A stretch of DNA of 11,377 nucleotides from an uncultured Blautia sp. (GTDB lineage: Bacteria; Bacillota; Clostridia; Lachnospirales; Lachnospiraceae). Both the position numbers and the translations under genes were made by a program. Shown piece by piece: positions 1 to 6,397 of the stretch; the stretch's first letter is position 1, and each line of letters opens with the position of its first letter. The stretch spans positions 1 through 11,377 of the forward strand of contig CAMOXX010000071.1 in the NCBI GenBank assembly GCA_946629475.1, read 5' to 3'. The notes under the pieces were generated by a model. That model was given only the letters and a program-made list of their open reading frames with translations. It searched no databases and had not been told where the DNA came from.

Positions 1-115
1 TCTTTGATGCGATTCCTGTTGACGGCCGCAGTGCAAACAGGGTAACATATGGATAACTGTCGGCACCCGTTCATATGATATGCGGTGCAGTTCTGACTTC
101 CGGGAGATAAATAAA

Positions 116-595
116 ATGCGCAGCTTAGAAATTCAGGACCTCAAAGGGTTCACAACACACCTTTTTGTAAAGAACACATTCGACGATTTTCAGATATGCG
201 AAGCGGATTTTTCCACTTTTGCATCCTTCCATATAAACGGCCGGAAGCTGGCCGGTTATTTTGACACTGCTGAGCAGGAAATCATGGACAGCAGTCCCTA
301 TTGCTTATGGCATGAAATCCGGCCGTTCGGCCTGTCACTGATCCGCGGGAAGCTTCTTCCCCTCCAGTTCAGGATCGTCCTGAGGCTGCCTGACCGGCAT
401 CCTCTGTGCCTTTCTGATCCGGAGCTTCAAAATGAGGCTGCCAGTCAGGATCTATTTTTGAATATACAGTACAGGGAAAAAAAGCTCCTCTGCACAACCG
501 GCGCCTCATTATCAGTATTTACCCCCGGTATCCGGCCCGGAGAAAAATGGGACGAGGCAGCGTCCCGCTTTCTTCTGTCGATTCAGTCCTTCTGA
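116..595 (+). CDS. DUF5721-like conserved protein of unknown function
   Basis: A 159-residue protein of unknown biochemical role. The start at 116 (MRSLEIQDLK) is preferred over the in-frame ATG at 80 because GGGAG lies at 102-106, nine bases upstream, whereas the longer start has no ribosome binding site. The N-terminal pattern (xLEIxDxKxFTxxLFVxxTFDDFxxxEADFSTFxSFxINGR), followed by a Phe-Asp-Thr segment and a YCLWHEIRPFGLSLIRGK segment, resembles from memory the DUF5721 family, about 160 residues and mostly found in Lachnospiraceae and relatives. The predicted fold is mixed alpha/beta and soluble; there is no signal peptide, membrane span or recognised catalytic motif. Its 3' end overlaps by 13 bases the 3' end of the convergent Spo0A-domain gene. 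The family call is by resemblance; function is unknown. Confidence 0.72.
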   Translation: MRSLEIQDLKGFTTHLFVKNTFDDFQICEADFSTFASFHINGRKLAGYFDTAEQEIMDSSPYCLWHEIRPFGLSLIRGKLLPLQFRIVLRLPDRHPLCLSDPELQNEAASQDLFLNIQYREKKLLCTTGASLSVFTPGIRPGEKWDEAASRFLLSIQSF

Positions 596-909
596 CTCTG
601 CAGAATTCCGGCGAGCACTGTCAGGAACTCCGTATTTGTCGGTCTGGTTTCATATTCCGTCCCCCTGTATTTTTCAAGCTGTCCTTTTCTTTTTTCCCAG
701 ACCGTATTGATTGTAAAACGAATATTCTGTTCGACTCTGGTCGGCGGAACATGGAACATTTTCCCGAGTTCCGGATAGAGCTCTTTCGTAACGGAAATTC
801 TCTTGTTCGGCCGGTCCAGCAGGTATTTCACAGCTGCCGCAATATAATCATAGCCTTTATATTTTGAGGTAATGCCGACCTTTGCCAGCAGGGCATAAAT
901 CTCATACAT
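583..909 (-). CDS. Stand-alone Spo0A C-terminal (DNA-binding) domain protein
   Basis: A 108-residue protein that aligns by eye along its whole length with the effector domain of the sporulation master regulator Spo0A. Shared landmarks are KVGITSKYKGYDYIxxAV (Spo0A: EIGVPAHIKGYLYLREAI), SVTKELYPELGKMF, the recognition-helix region TRVEQNIRFTINTVW (Spo0A: SRVERAIRHAIEVAW) and RPTNTEFLTVLAG (Spo0A: KPTNSEFIAMVAD). The receiver domain that normally carries the phosphorylatable Asp is absent, and ATG 909 has AGGAG at 916-920, so this is a real short gene and not a broken spo0A. It is predicted to bind 0A-box-like DNA or act as a Spo0A modulator, without phosphorylation control of its own. The gene lies downstream of htpG, separated by a terminator and an inverted-repeat leader. 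The domain call is strong; the regulon is unknown. Confidence 0.88.
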   Translation of the reverse strand: MYEIYALLAKVGITSKYKGYDYIAAAVKYLLDRPNKRISVTKELYPELGKMFHVPPTRVEQNIRFTINTVWEKRKGQLEKYRGTEYETRPTNTEFLTVLAGILQSQKD

Positions 910-922
910 TGTTATCTCCTTA

Positions 923-938
923 TTATGATTACAACGCC
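923..938 (+). repeat. Dispersed repeat, inverted partial copy D
   Basis: TTATGATTACAACGCC in plus orientation is the opposite-orientation match to the minus-strand TATGATGATTACAACG part of copies B and C. It starts right next to the ribosome binding site of the Spo0A-domain gene and pairs with copy A to make the inverted repeat at 931-997. Confidence 0.5.
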
Positions 939-997
939 CCAGGCCCTTTCACCTGCCTGCGGGCAAGCCTGCGAGGGTTCAGGACTTTCGGCGTTGT
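931..997. repeat. Inverted repeat in the leader of the Spo0A-domain gene
   Basis: ACAACGCC at 931-938 is exactly complementary to GGCGTTGT at 990-997. Between them a smaller hairpin (TGCC 954-957 with GGCA 962-965) and CCCT/AGGG pairing (944-947 with 974-977) could form a branched structure. It lies 22-88 bases upstream of ATG 909 on the minus strand. The arms are copies, in opposite orientation, of the dispersed repeat also found upstream of htpG and of the surface-protein gene. It could be a structured 5' leader or a small non-coding repeat element. Confidence 0.5.
978..997 (-). repeat. Dispersed repeat, copy A
   Basis: On the minus strand this reads ACAACGCCGAAAGTCCTGAA. It differs at one base from copy C upstream of the surface-protein gene and more loosely matches copy B upstream of htpG. 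It lies in the intergenic region upstream of the Spo0A-domain gene, in the same orientation relative to the downstream gene as the other two copies. Confidence 0.6.
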
Positions 998-1020
998 TTT
1001 GCAGGGTTACGCGCACATAC

Positions 1021-1049
1021 AAAAACCCGGCCAAAATGACCGGGTTTTT
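1021..1049 (-). terminator. Intrinsic terminator of htpG
   Basis: A perfect 10-bp stem (AAAAACCCGG 1021-1030 with CCGGGTTTTT 1040-1049) around a 9-base loop. Read on the minus strand it ends in five T, 34 bases after the htpG stop codon. It is symmetric, so it could also stop plus-strand transcription, but no plus-strand gene ends close by. Confidence 0.85.
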
Positions 1050-1082
1050 ATGTCGATATCTCACAGGTAATGAATGATCGGT

Positions 1083-3164
1083 TTATTTTGCAAGCTTCAG
1101 CAATATTTCGTTGGTTCTTTTTACAAATTCTGTCATTTCTTCCGGCTGCAGCTGTTTGTGGCTGATCATGGCCAGATCATAGAGCTGCCTGCAGATCAGT
1201 TCCGCTTCCGCCGGTTTTTCTTCGCCCGAAAGCGCCTGTACAAGAGGATGTCCTGCGTTCAGGATCAGTGTTTCCTCACCGCCGAACATCGACGGATCCA
1301 TCCCATACATATTGTACATTTTCATCATATCCTGCATTCTGCGGCTTTCCTCTGACAGCGTAACCATCGCTGCAACATTTGAGTTTTTCAGATTCTCGAC
1401 CTTTACTTCCAGCTTTTCCTTCCCGAGGCTCCCGCGGAACAGGTCTCTCAAACGGTCTGCTGTCCCGGCCTCTACTTCAGCGCCTTCTTCCTTCAGCTCC
1501 TCCGTAAGATCCGCATCGATCCTCATAAAGCGGACATTCTCGTTTTTCTGTTCCAGATGAGAGATAAACGGTGTATCAATGTTATGCTTCAGGATCACGG
1601 CATCCTTGCCGGCCTCGCGGAACATGTTGATATACTGGCTCTGCAGAATTTCGTCAGTCACATAATAGATCGTAGTCTTTTCCGGTTCCTTTTTCCCGGC
1701 GCTGTCCCCGGATTCTTTTTCTTCTTCCCCGGAAGCCTTTTCTTCAGCGGTGTCCTCTTCCGTTACAGTTTCTTCTGTTTTTTTGTTCTCCTCAATGCAG
1801 TCCTTCAGCGTAAGGTATTTCCCATCCAGATTCTTGAAAAGTACATAGTCGCTGACTTTCTCCGCGAACTTTTCTTCACGGATCACACCAAATTTAATGA
1901 ACGGGCTGATATCGTCCCAGTATTTTTCGTAGGACTCTCTGTCCGTCTTGCACATACCGGTCAGCTTGTCCGCAACCTTCTTCGTGATATAGTCCGAAAT
2001 CTTTTTGACAAATCCGTCGTTCTGGAGTGCAGATCTGGAAACATTGAGCGGAAGATCCGGGCAGTCAATGACACCCTTCAGGAGAAGAAGGAACTCCGGA
2101 ATGACCTCTTTGATATTGTCAGCGATAAACACCTGGTTGTTGTACAGCTTGATGGTTCCTTCAATCGTATCATATTCGGTGTTGATCTTCGGGAAATAGA
2201 GGATGCCCTTGAGGTTGAAAGGATAATCCATATTCAGATGAATCCAGAACAAAGGCTCCTTATAGTCCATAAATACCTTGCGGTAAAATGCCTTGTACTC
2301 CTCGTCGGTGCACTCATTCGGATGCTTTGCCCAGAGAGGATGCGTATCCGAAAGCGAAACCGGTCTCTTGTTGATCTTTACACGGTCGCGTGCCGGTGAA
2401 ATCTCGACGGTTTCCTTCTCCCCGTTTTCATTTTCGCGTTCCTCGGTCTTTGCTTCCTCATGAATATGCTCTACAACAACATCATCATCCGTAAGCTCCG
2501 ACTCATCGATTGTCTCATACTCCTGCGGAGCGTTTTCCTTAGAGAGGTAGATATTGACCGGCATGAAGGAGCAGTATTTTTCGATCACTTCACGCATTCT
2601 GTAATCGTTGGCAAACTCCAGGCTGTCATCGTTCAGGAAAAGAGTAATCTCTGTTCCAACCTCGGTCCTGCTGCCGTCCTGCATCTCATAATCCGTCCCG
2701 CCGTCACATGTCCAGTGTACAGGCACCGCGCCTTCCTGCCAGGAAAGTGTGTCGATATGAACCTCGTCCGCCACCATAAATGCAGAGTAAAATCCCAGTC
2801 CGAAGTGGCCGATCATCTGGTCGTCCGTCGTTTTATCCTTATATTTTTCGAGGAACTCTGTTGCACCGGAAAAGGCAATCTGGGTAATGTACTCTTCAAC
2901 TTCATCAGCTGTCATACCGATTCCGTTATCCACAAACTTCAGTGTTTTTTCATCCGGATTTACGATGACTTTGATCTCCGGTTTATATTTTTCGGGGAAA
3001 GTATAATCTCCCATCATTTCCAGCTTTTTCAGCTTTGTGATCGCGTCGCAGCCGTTGGAGATCATTTCCCTGACAAAAATGTCATGGTCGGAGTAGAGCC
3101 ACTTTTTTATAATCGGAAAAATATTTTCGCTGTTGATTGACAAGCTTCCATGTTTTACTGCCAT
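1083..3164 (-). CDS. htpG: Molecular chaperone HtpG (Hsp90 family)
   Basis: Cytosolic ATP-dependent chaperone of the Hsp90 family, 693 residues; the E. coli protein has 624. The GHKL ATPase domain shows VREMISNGCDA (32-42, with the expected Glu and Asn), DNGIGMT (79-85) and the lid segment GHFGLGFYS (119-127). The middle domain carries LNVSRSALQ (373-381), which contains the conserved Arg of the family. Two charged segments stand out: a linker at about 220-255 and an acidic Glu/Lys/Ser/Thr-rich stretch at about 458-497 that interrupts the middle domain before the IYYVTDE segment. The C-terminal dimerisation domain is present and, as usual in bacteria, there is no MEEVD tail. ATG 3164 is preceded by AAGGAG (3175-3180). 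It has its own promoter, CIRCE operator and terminator, which indicates a single-gene heat-shock unit under HrcA. Confidence 0.97.
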   Translation of the reverse strand: MAVKHGSLSINSENIFPIIKKWLYSDHDIFVREMISNGCDAITKLKKLEMMGDYTFPEKYKPEIKVIVNPDEKTLKFVDNGIGMTADEVEEYITQIAFSGATEFLEKYKDKTTDDQMIGHFGLGFYSAFMVADEVHIDTLSWQEGAVPVHWTCDGGTDYEMQDGSRTEVGTEITLFLNDDSLEFANDYRMREVIEKYCSFMPVNIYLSKENAPQEYETIDESELTDDDVVVEHIHEEAKTEERENENGEKETVEISPARDRVKINKRPVSLSDTHPLWAKHPNECTDEEYKAFYRKVFMDYKEPLFWIHLNMDYPFNLKGILYFPKINTEYDTIEGTIKLYNNQVFIADNIKEVIPEFLLLLKGVIDCPDLPLNVSRSALQNDGFVKKISDYITKKVADKLTGMCKTDRESYEKYWDDISPFIKFGVIREEKFAEKVSDYVLFKNLDGKYLTLKDCIEENKKTEETVTEEDTAEEKASGEEEKESGDSAGKKEPEKTTIYYVTDEILQSQYINMFREAGKDAVILKHNIDTPFISHLEQKNENVRFMRIDADLTEELKEEGAEVEAGTADRLRDLFRGSLGKEKLEVKVENLKNSNVAAMVTLSEESRRMQDMMKMYNMYGMDPSMFGGEETLILNAGHPLVQALSGEEKPAEAELICRQLYDLAMISHKQLQPEEMTEFVKRTNEILLKLAK

Positions 3165-3191
3165 TATGTTTCGTCTCCTTTTTTATTTGTT

Positions 3192-3206
3192 ACGCACTTC
3201 GTGCGT
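3192..3206. repeat. Short hairpin in the htpG leader
   Basis: ACGCAC (3192-3197) and GTGCGT (3201-3206) form a 6-bp stem with a three-base loop. It lies in the predicted htpG 5' untranslated region, about 12 bases above the ribosome binding site. It could stabilise the transcript or affect translation; there is no direct evidence for either. Confidence 0.45.
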
Positions 3207-3238
3207 TCAATGACTTTTGCCGTTGTAATCATCATAAT
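3206..3238 (-). repeat. Dispersed repeat, copy B (upstream of htpG)
   Basis: On the minus strand this begins ATTATGATGATTACAACGGC and continues to CATTGAA. Its first half is shared base for base with copy C upstream of the surface-protein gene (TATGATGATTACAACG); the second half is a diverged match with one extra base. The copy begins at the predicted htpG -10 box, so part of the repeat is used as promoter and transcript start. Confidence 0.55.
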
Positions 3239-3259
3239 CCTTTTAAATAGAAAAGTCAA
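3231..3259 (-). promoter_or_regulatory. Sigma-A promoter of htpG
   Basis: The minus strand shows TTGACT (3259-3254) and TATGAT (3236-3231) separated by 17 bases, each one mismatch from consensus. The predicted transcript start is near 3224, giving a leader of about 60 bases. The CIRCE operator lies 7 bases upstream of the -35. Confidence 0.8.
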
Positions 3260-3260
3260 G

Positions 3261-3293
3261 AAAAAACTAGCACTCATTTCGAATGAGTGCTAG
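3261..3293 (-). terminator. Probable terminator of the surface-protein gene (shared with CIRCE)
   Basis: On the minus strand the CIRCE palindrome forms a 12-bp stem with a three-base loop and is followed directly by six T (3266-3261). It begins 7 bases after the stop codon of the surface-protein gene. This is the geometry of an intrinsic terminator, so one palindrome appears to serve as DNA operator for htpG and as RNA terminator for the gene before it. Confidence 0.65.
3267..3293. promoter_or_regulatory. CIRCE element (HrcA operator)
   Basis: CTAGCACTC (3267-3275), a nine-base spacer, and GAGTGCTAG (3285-3293). This matches the CIRCE consensus TTAGCACTC-N9-GAGTGCTAA at all but the outermost base of each arm, with exactly the expected spacing. 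The pairing extends three bases into the spacer. CIRCE is bound by the heat-shock repressor HrcA, so htpG is predicted to be a class I heat-shock gene here. Its location upstream of the -35, and not over the start site, is less common. Confidence 0.93.
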
Positions 3294-3299
3294 CAACGA

Positions 3300-6242
3300 T
3301 TATCTTTTTCTTCGTTTCAGTATGATCACCACAGCAGCCGCAATTGCCGCTGCAGATGCCCCGAATATAAGAACCATCGGAAAAATACTGTTGTCATCCC
3401 CCGTGCGTGCTGCCCGCACCTGCCCGGGAACCGGTGTCATGGTTGCTGTCTGAACTGCCCGTACATTAAAGCTGACTTTCTTAATATCCTGCCCGCCTGT
3501 ATTTACCCAACTGTTCCCGTTATACTGCTGCTGAAGGAAGGTCACAGCCAGCTCATAACCTCCGCCCTGTCCCATCCTGAAGGATGCCGAGAACGGCTCG
3601 CAGTCCCAGATTCTGTTTTCCAGTACATTCCAGCTGTGAGGAACATATCTTACATCTCCCTGCACAGGAGCACTGTTTTCGCATCCCGCTCCGGCAGCGG
3701 AGAAGCTGATTTTGTCCTCCGTTGTAAACGCAGCCCCGCTGCCGACCCCGATGATCTGATTTTCAGAGACATCCGGCACAATGGGATTCCTCGCGTTTAC
3801 CGTCACGCTTACTGCAGCCAGAAGAGGTAGCTCGTCGGGATTGTTCATCCCCGCAGGCAGGGATACCTTACCGTTTACGGTAAATGACTGGGCAGTCTGG
3901 ACCGACGGGTCATACATGCACCCGGCTGTATCCCAGGAAACCGCCGCTGTCATATCACCATTTGTGGTTTTGATCGTCACTGTTTCGGGCAGTCCCAGGG
4001 CCTGCGCCGTTTTTGCAGAACCGTTTGCGATGCCGCTGATCTCTGAGGGGGTCACGATTCCGGTTATATTCAGCGTTTTTGCTTTCACGGCAAAGCTGGC
4101 ATTGACAGACGCATAAGACTCCCCATCGCCATATACGGTTACCGTTTCAAAATACTGTCCCTGTGAAAGGCCTGTATTGGGAGCAATCGTAAACGTGCTG
4201 CTCTCTCCGGGTTCAATCGCAGTTTTTGTCAGATCTCCAATCTGGAAATTGACAGCGGACGGCTGCTTCAGAGTGACAGGGATATTGCCGGCATTTGTGA
4301 CCGTCACCGTCTGAGCCTTGGGCGGGTCGGGATAATCCGCCTCCATCTCGCCAAAGTCCGCCTCGGATCGGTCGAGAGTGATACGGCAGATTTTTTCCGC
4401 TTCAGCTTCCTCAACGAGGAAGGAAAGAGTGACAGTGTACGTCTGATCGGTTCCTGTCATCACGACATGTTCATTCCCGACGTATTCCTCCGGAATGATA
4501 TACTGGTATCCGATCTCCGGCATTGCCGTGTATTCGCCGGCCGGAAGCCCCTGCATCGGCTGAACCTTGAACGCACAGGATTCTCCCGGCGCAATCTGCA
4601 GAGTTTCGGGCATCGAAAAAGTGAAGAAAGTATCCTCGGGCTGATTTAAGACAACTGCGGTGCTTCCGGTGTTCGTGACCGTCACTGTCTGAGCTTCCGG
4701 GGCTGTCTCGTACCCTTCTTTCACCGTTCCAAAGCTGAGTGTCAAAGGAGAAACCTCCAGAGAGACCGGCACCTGAATTGTCGTCACCGTCTCCTCCGTA
4801 TTCCCGGTTCCGCTGCCGTCGGGATTCCCGGGACTTTCGACATTCTGGGATACTTCTCCTTCTTCCACCCTGACAGAAGCTACCACGGAAACCTCAGCAC
4901 CTTCCTCCGACTGGTAAACGATCTCATCACGATACTCTCCGGGTTCCACTCCTGTCCTCGGCTGAATGAAAAGCTGCACTGACTCACCCGGTTCCAGAGC
5001 CTCTGTAATGTCCCCGACCATAAAGTGTTCCGGCGCGATGCTCCCGAAATGAAGGGCTCCCGAGCCTGTATTGGTCACTGTAAAGAACTGTACATCCGCG
5101 TTTTCGAGTGCATCCTCCGGAACGGTTCCGAAATTCAGTTCACCGCTCTCACTGTCCACAGAAGCCTCTGCCTGATAGGATCCGCCATCTTCCGGCGGAA
5201 GCTCTGTACCGTAATTATTCAAGGGCTCTTCGGGATTGACAGTCTCCTCATTCCAGGGGATCGTCTCCGGATTGGCTGATTCCTCATTTCCGGGTTCTCC
5301 CGGCGCTGCCGTCCCGTCCCCACCGGACGTTTCCCCGGTTCCGGAAGTATCTGCCTGCCCGACGTCGTCCTTTATGGTTGTTTCCTGCCCCGTCAAAGGA
5401 TCGTAAACATAGTAGACCTCATTCGCAGCCTCCATGCTGGTAGTGTAATCCGGATCACTGTATTCTGCATCTTCGGTACTGTATTCCTGTCCGCTGCTGC
5501 CATCTGTATAAGAAGCAGGATTCTTGATATCTGATCCGTCCTCCGGCCAGGATTCCGTGCCTTCTGAGCCGTCCATACCTTCTGAGCCGGCTGGTTCTTC
5601 CGCACCTTCTGTGCTCTCCGTGCCTTCCTGGCCTTCCGCACCTTCTGTGCCTTCTGCACTTTCCGTGCTTTCCGTACCTTCCGCACTTTCCATGCCTTCC
5701 GCACTTTCTGTACCTTCTGTATAGTACTCTGCTTCGCTCTCGTCGAATTCTTCACCGGCACTGCCGTTCTTGCCGGTTTCTGCACCTTCGCTGCTGCCCT
5801 CCGCAGTGCCGGTATCGTTCTCCGGTGCTTTTCCTTCCGCCGCAGTCTGCGTTTCAGCCTCCTGCTTTGTTGATGCAACAGGTCCGGTTTTTGCTGACAA
5901 AGTTCCGGAGAATCCCTTTTCCGGGCGCCCTGCTGCCGTAAGTTCAATCTGGCAGCCCACGAGGTCATCCGTAAGGACACAGCTTGATTCTTCCGAAATG
6001 ACACGATCGGTTCCTGATCCCCTGACCGTCCAGCGGAACGCAACATCTTCATACGTGAGTCCTTCTGGTTCCATACTCGAAAAATCAGCTGAGAGTGTAC
6101 TGCCTGTGTATGCAAGCCCCGCAATTCGCAGGCTTCCTCCCAACACAATCCCCACCTGTTCTTCAGCATGAACCGCACCGGCCAGCACCTGAAAGAGCAG
6201 CAGAACCGTCATGAGTACTGCCGTCCACTTTTTTCTGTTCAT
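3300..6242 (-). CDS. Large exported, C-terminally anchored surface protein with HYDIN/ASPM-like repeats
   Basis: A 980-residue secreted protein. ATG 6242 is chosen because AAGGAGG sits at 6251-6257 and a textbook signal peptide follows (MNRKKW, hydrophobic 8-22, cleavage after AVHA at about 26). Order: a small beta-rich domain (about 29-118), a low-complexity Glu/Gly/Ser/Thr region with tandem EGTESAEG-type units (about 120-345), three related beta-sandwich repeats (about 356-459, 493-615, 617-721) each with the pattern LxFGTVxxxxxxxQTVTVTNTGSxxV...LxPGES..F...GLxxGxY as in ASPM/SPD-2/HYDIN-type domains, a bacterial Ig-like segment with VSWDT and VNGKVSLP (about 723-817), and a final domain (about 818-930) with GDVRYVPHSWNV. 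The tail is RTGDDN, a hydrophobic span (about 953-975) and KRRKR, resembling a sortase sorting signal but without LPXTG. It probably projects from the cell wall as an adhesin or structural protein; the ligand is unknown. Confidence 0.85.
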   Translation of the reverse strand: MNRKKWTAVLMTVLLLFQVLAGAVHAEEQVGIVLGGSLRIAGLAYTGSTLSADFSSMEPEGLTYEDVAFRWTVRGSGTDRVISEESSCVLTDDLVGCQIELTAAGRPEKGFSGTLSAKTGPVASTKQEAETQTAAEGKAPENDTGTAEGSSEGAETGKNGSAGEEFDESEAEYYTEGTESAEGMESAEGTESTESAEGTEGAEGQEGTESTEGAEEPAGSEGMDGSEGTESWPEDGSDIKNPASYTDGSSGQEYSTEDAEYSDPDYTTSMEAANEVYYVYDPLTGQETTIKDDVGQADTSGTGETSGGDGTAAPGEPGNEESANPETIPWNEETVNPEEPLNNYGTELPPEDGGSYQAEASVDSESGELNFGTVPEDALENADVQFFTVTNTGSGALHFGSIAPEHFMVGDITEALEPGESVQLFIQPRTGVEPGEYRDEIVYQSEEGAEVSVVASVRVEEGEVSQNVESPGNPDGSGTGNTEETVTTIQVPVSLEVSPLTLSFGTVKEGYETAPEAQTVTVTNTGSTAVVLNQPEDTFFTFSMPETLQIAPGESCAFKVQPMQGLPAGEYTAMPEIGYQYIIPEEYVGNEHVVMTGTDQTYTVTLSFLVEEAEAEKICRITLDRSEADFGEMEADYPDPPKAQTVTVTNAGNIPVTLKQPSAVNFQIGDLTKTAIEPGESSTFTIAPNTGLSQGQYFETVTVYGDGESYASVNASFAVKAKTLNITGIVTPSEISGIANGSAKTAQALGLPETVTIKTTNGDMTAAVSWDTAGCMYDPSVQTAQSFTVNGKVSLPAGMNNPDELPLLAAVSVTVNARNPIVPDVSENQIIGVGSGAAFTTEDKISFSAAGAGCENSAPVQGDVRYVPHSWNVLENRIWDCEPFSASFRMGQGGGYELAVTFLQQQYNGNSWVNTGGQDIKKVSFNVRAVQTATMTPVPGQVRAARTGDDNSIFPMVLIFGASAAAIAAAVVIILKRRKR
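5552..5726 (-). repeat. Tandem low-complexity coding repeat
   Basis: This stretch encodes residues 173-231 of the surface protein as irregular copies of a short unit (EGTESAEG, EGAEGQEG, EGTESTEG). At the DNA level, 9- and 15-base units built from CCTTCTGTG and CCTTCCGCA recur. It is a likely spot for length variation by slippage and probably forms an extended, negatively charged stalk. Confidence 0.75.
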
Positions 6243-6258
6243 GATTGAATCCTCCTTA

Positions 6259-6330
6259 AAACAGATTTTCCCGCCAAAAGCTATGGATTGTTCAGGACTT
6301 CCGGCGTTGTAATCATCATAAACAGATTTT
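6259..6330. repeat. 11-bp direct repeats flanking dispersed repeat copy C
   Basis: AAACAGATTTT occurs at 6259-6269 and again at 6320-6330, 50 bases apart. The space between them holds copy C of the dispersed repeat. The arrangement resembles a target-site duplication, but no terminal inverted repeats are evident at the inner ends, so duplication by another route or chance remains possible. Confidence 0.4.
6291..6320 (-). repeat. Dispersed repeat, copy C (upstream of the surface-protein gene)
   Basis: The minus strand contains TATGATGATTACAACG followed by CCGGAAGTCCTGAA. It shares the first part with copy B and the second part with copy A. The included TATGAT could act as a -10 box, but no good -35 is visible 16-18 bases upstream. 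Its position between the small 85-aa gene and the surface-protein gene makes it part of a possible 5' leader. Confidence 0.6.
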
Positions 6331-6397
6331 AACATACCCCTGTTCTGTACTGTATTCTGCGTTTAACCCCTGGACTCTTCGCCCTGTCCTCCCGGAT

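Noticed and set aside
3..56. Plus-strand 17-codon open tail (FDAIPVDGRSANRVTYG, then TAA) that might be the end of an upstream gene.
   Set aside because: It is too short to identify, and a minus-strand frame is open over the same bases, so I cannot tell whether it is coding.
882..1070. 62-codon plus-strand frame over the repeat and terminator at 921-1049.
   Set aside because: It is made of the inverted repeat and the htpG terminator, with no ribosome binding site.
1557..2399. 280-codon plus-strand frame.
   Set aside because: It is antisense to htpG, with no ribosome binding site and hydrophobic low-information composition.
3164..3235. A 23-codon open frame (MMITTAKVIERTKCV...) whose TAA overlaps the htpG ATG, suggestive of a coupled leader peptide.
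   Set aside because: Its start lies within the predicted -10 box, upstream of the predicted transcript start, and no in-frame alternative start or ribosome binding site is present in the leader.
5393..6178. 261-codon minus-strand frame rich in Lys and Arg, and plus-strand SAPSVPSEP-like frames in the same place.
   Set aside because: These are alternative-frame readings of the low-complexity repeat of the surface-protein gene.
6243..6335. Upstream extension of the surface-protein frame by 31 codons (MLKSVYDDYNAGS...).
   Set aside because: It would bury a strong ribosome binding site and a typical signal peptide, and most of the extension is translation of the dispersed repeat.
6336..6397. 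Searched for a terminator between the 85-aa gene and the surface-protein gene.
   Set aside because: No stem with a T-run was found; the maf operon may read through into the surface-protein gene, but this cannot be decided from the sequence.
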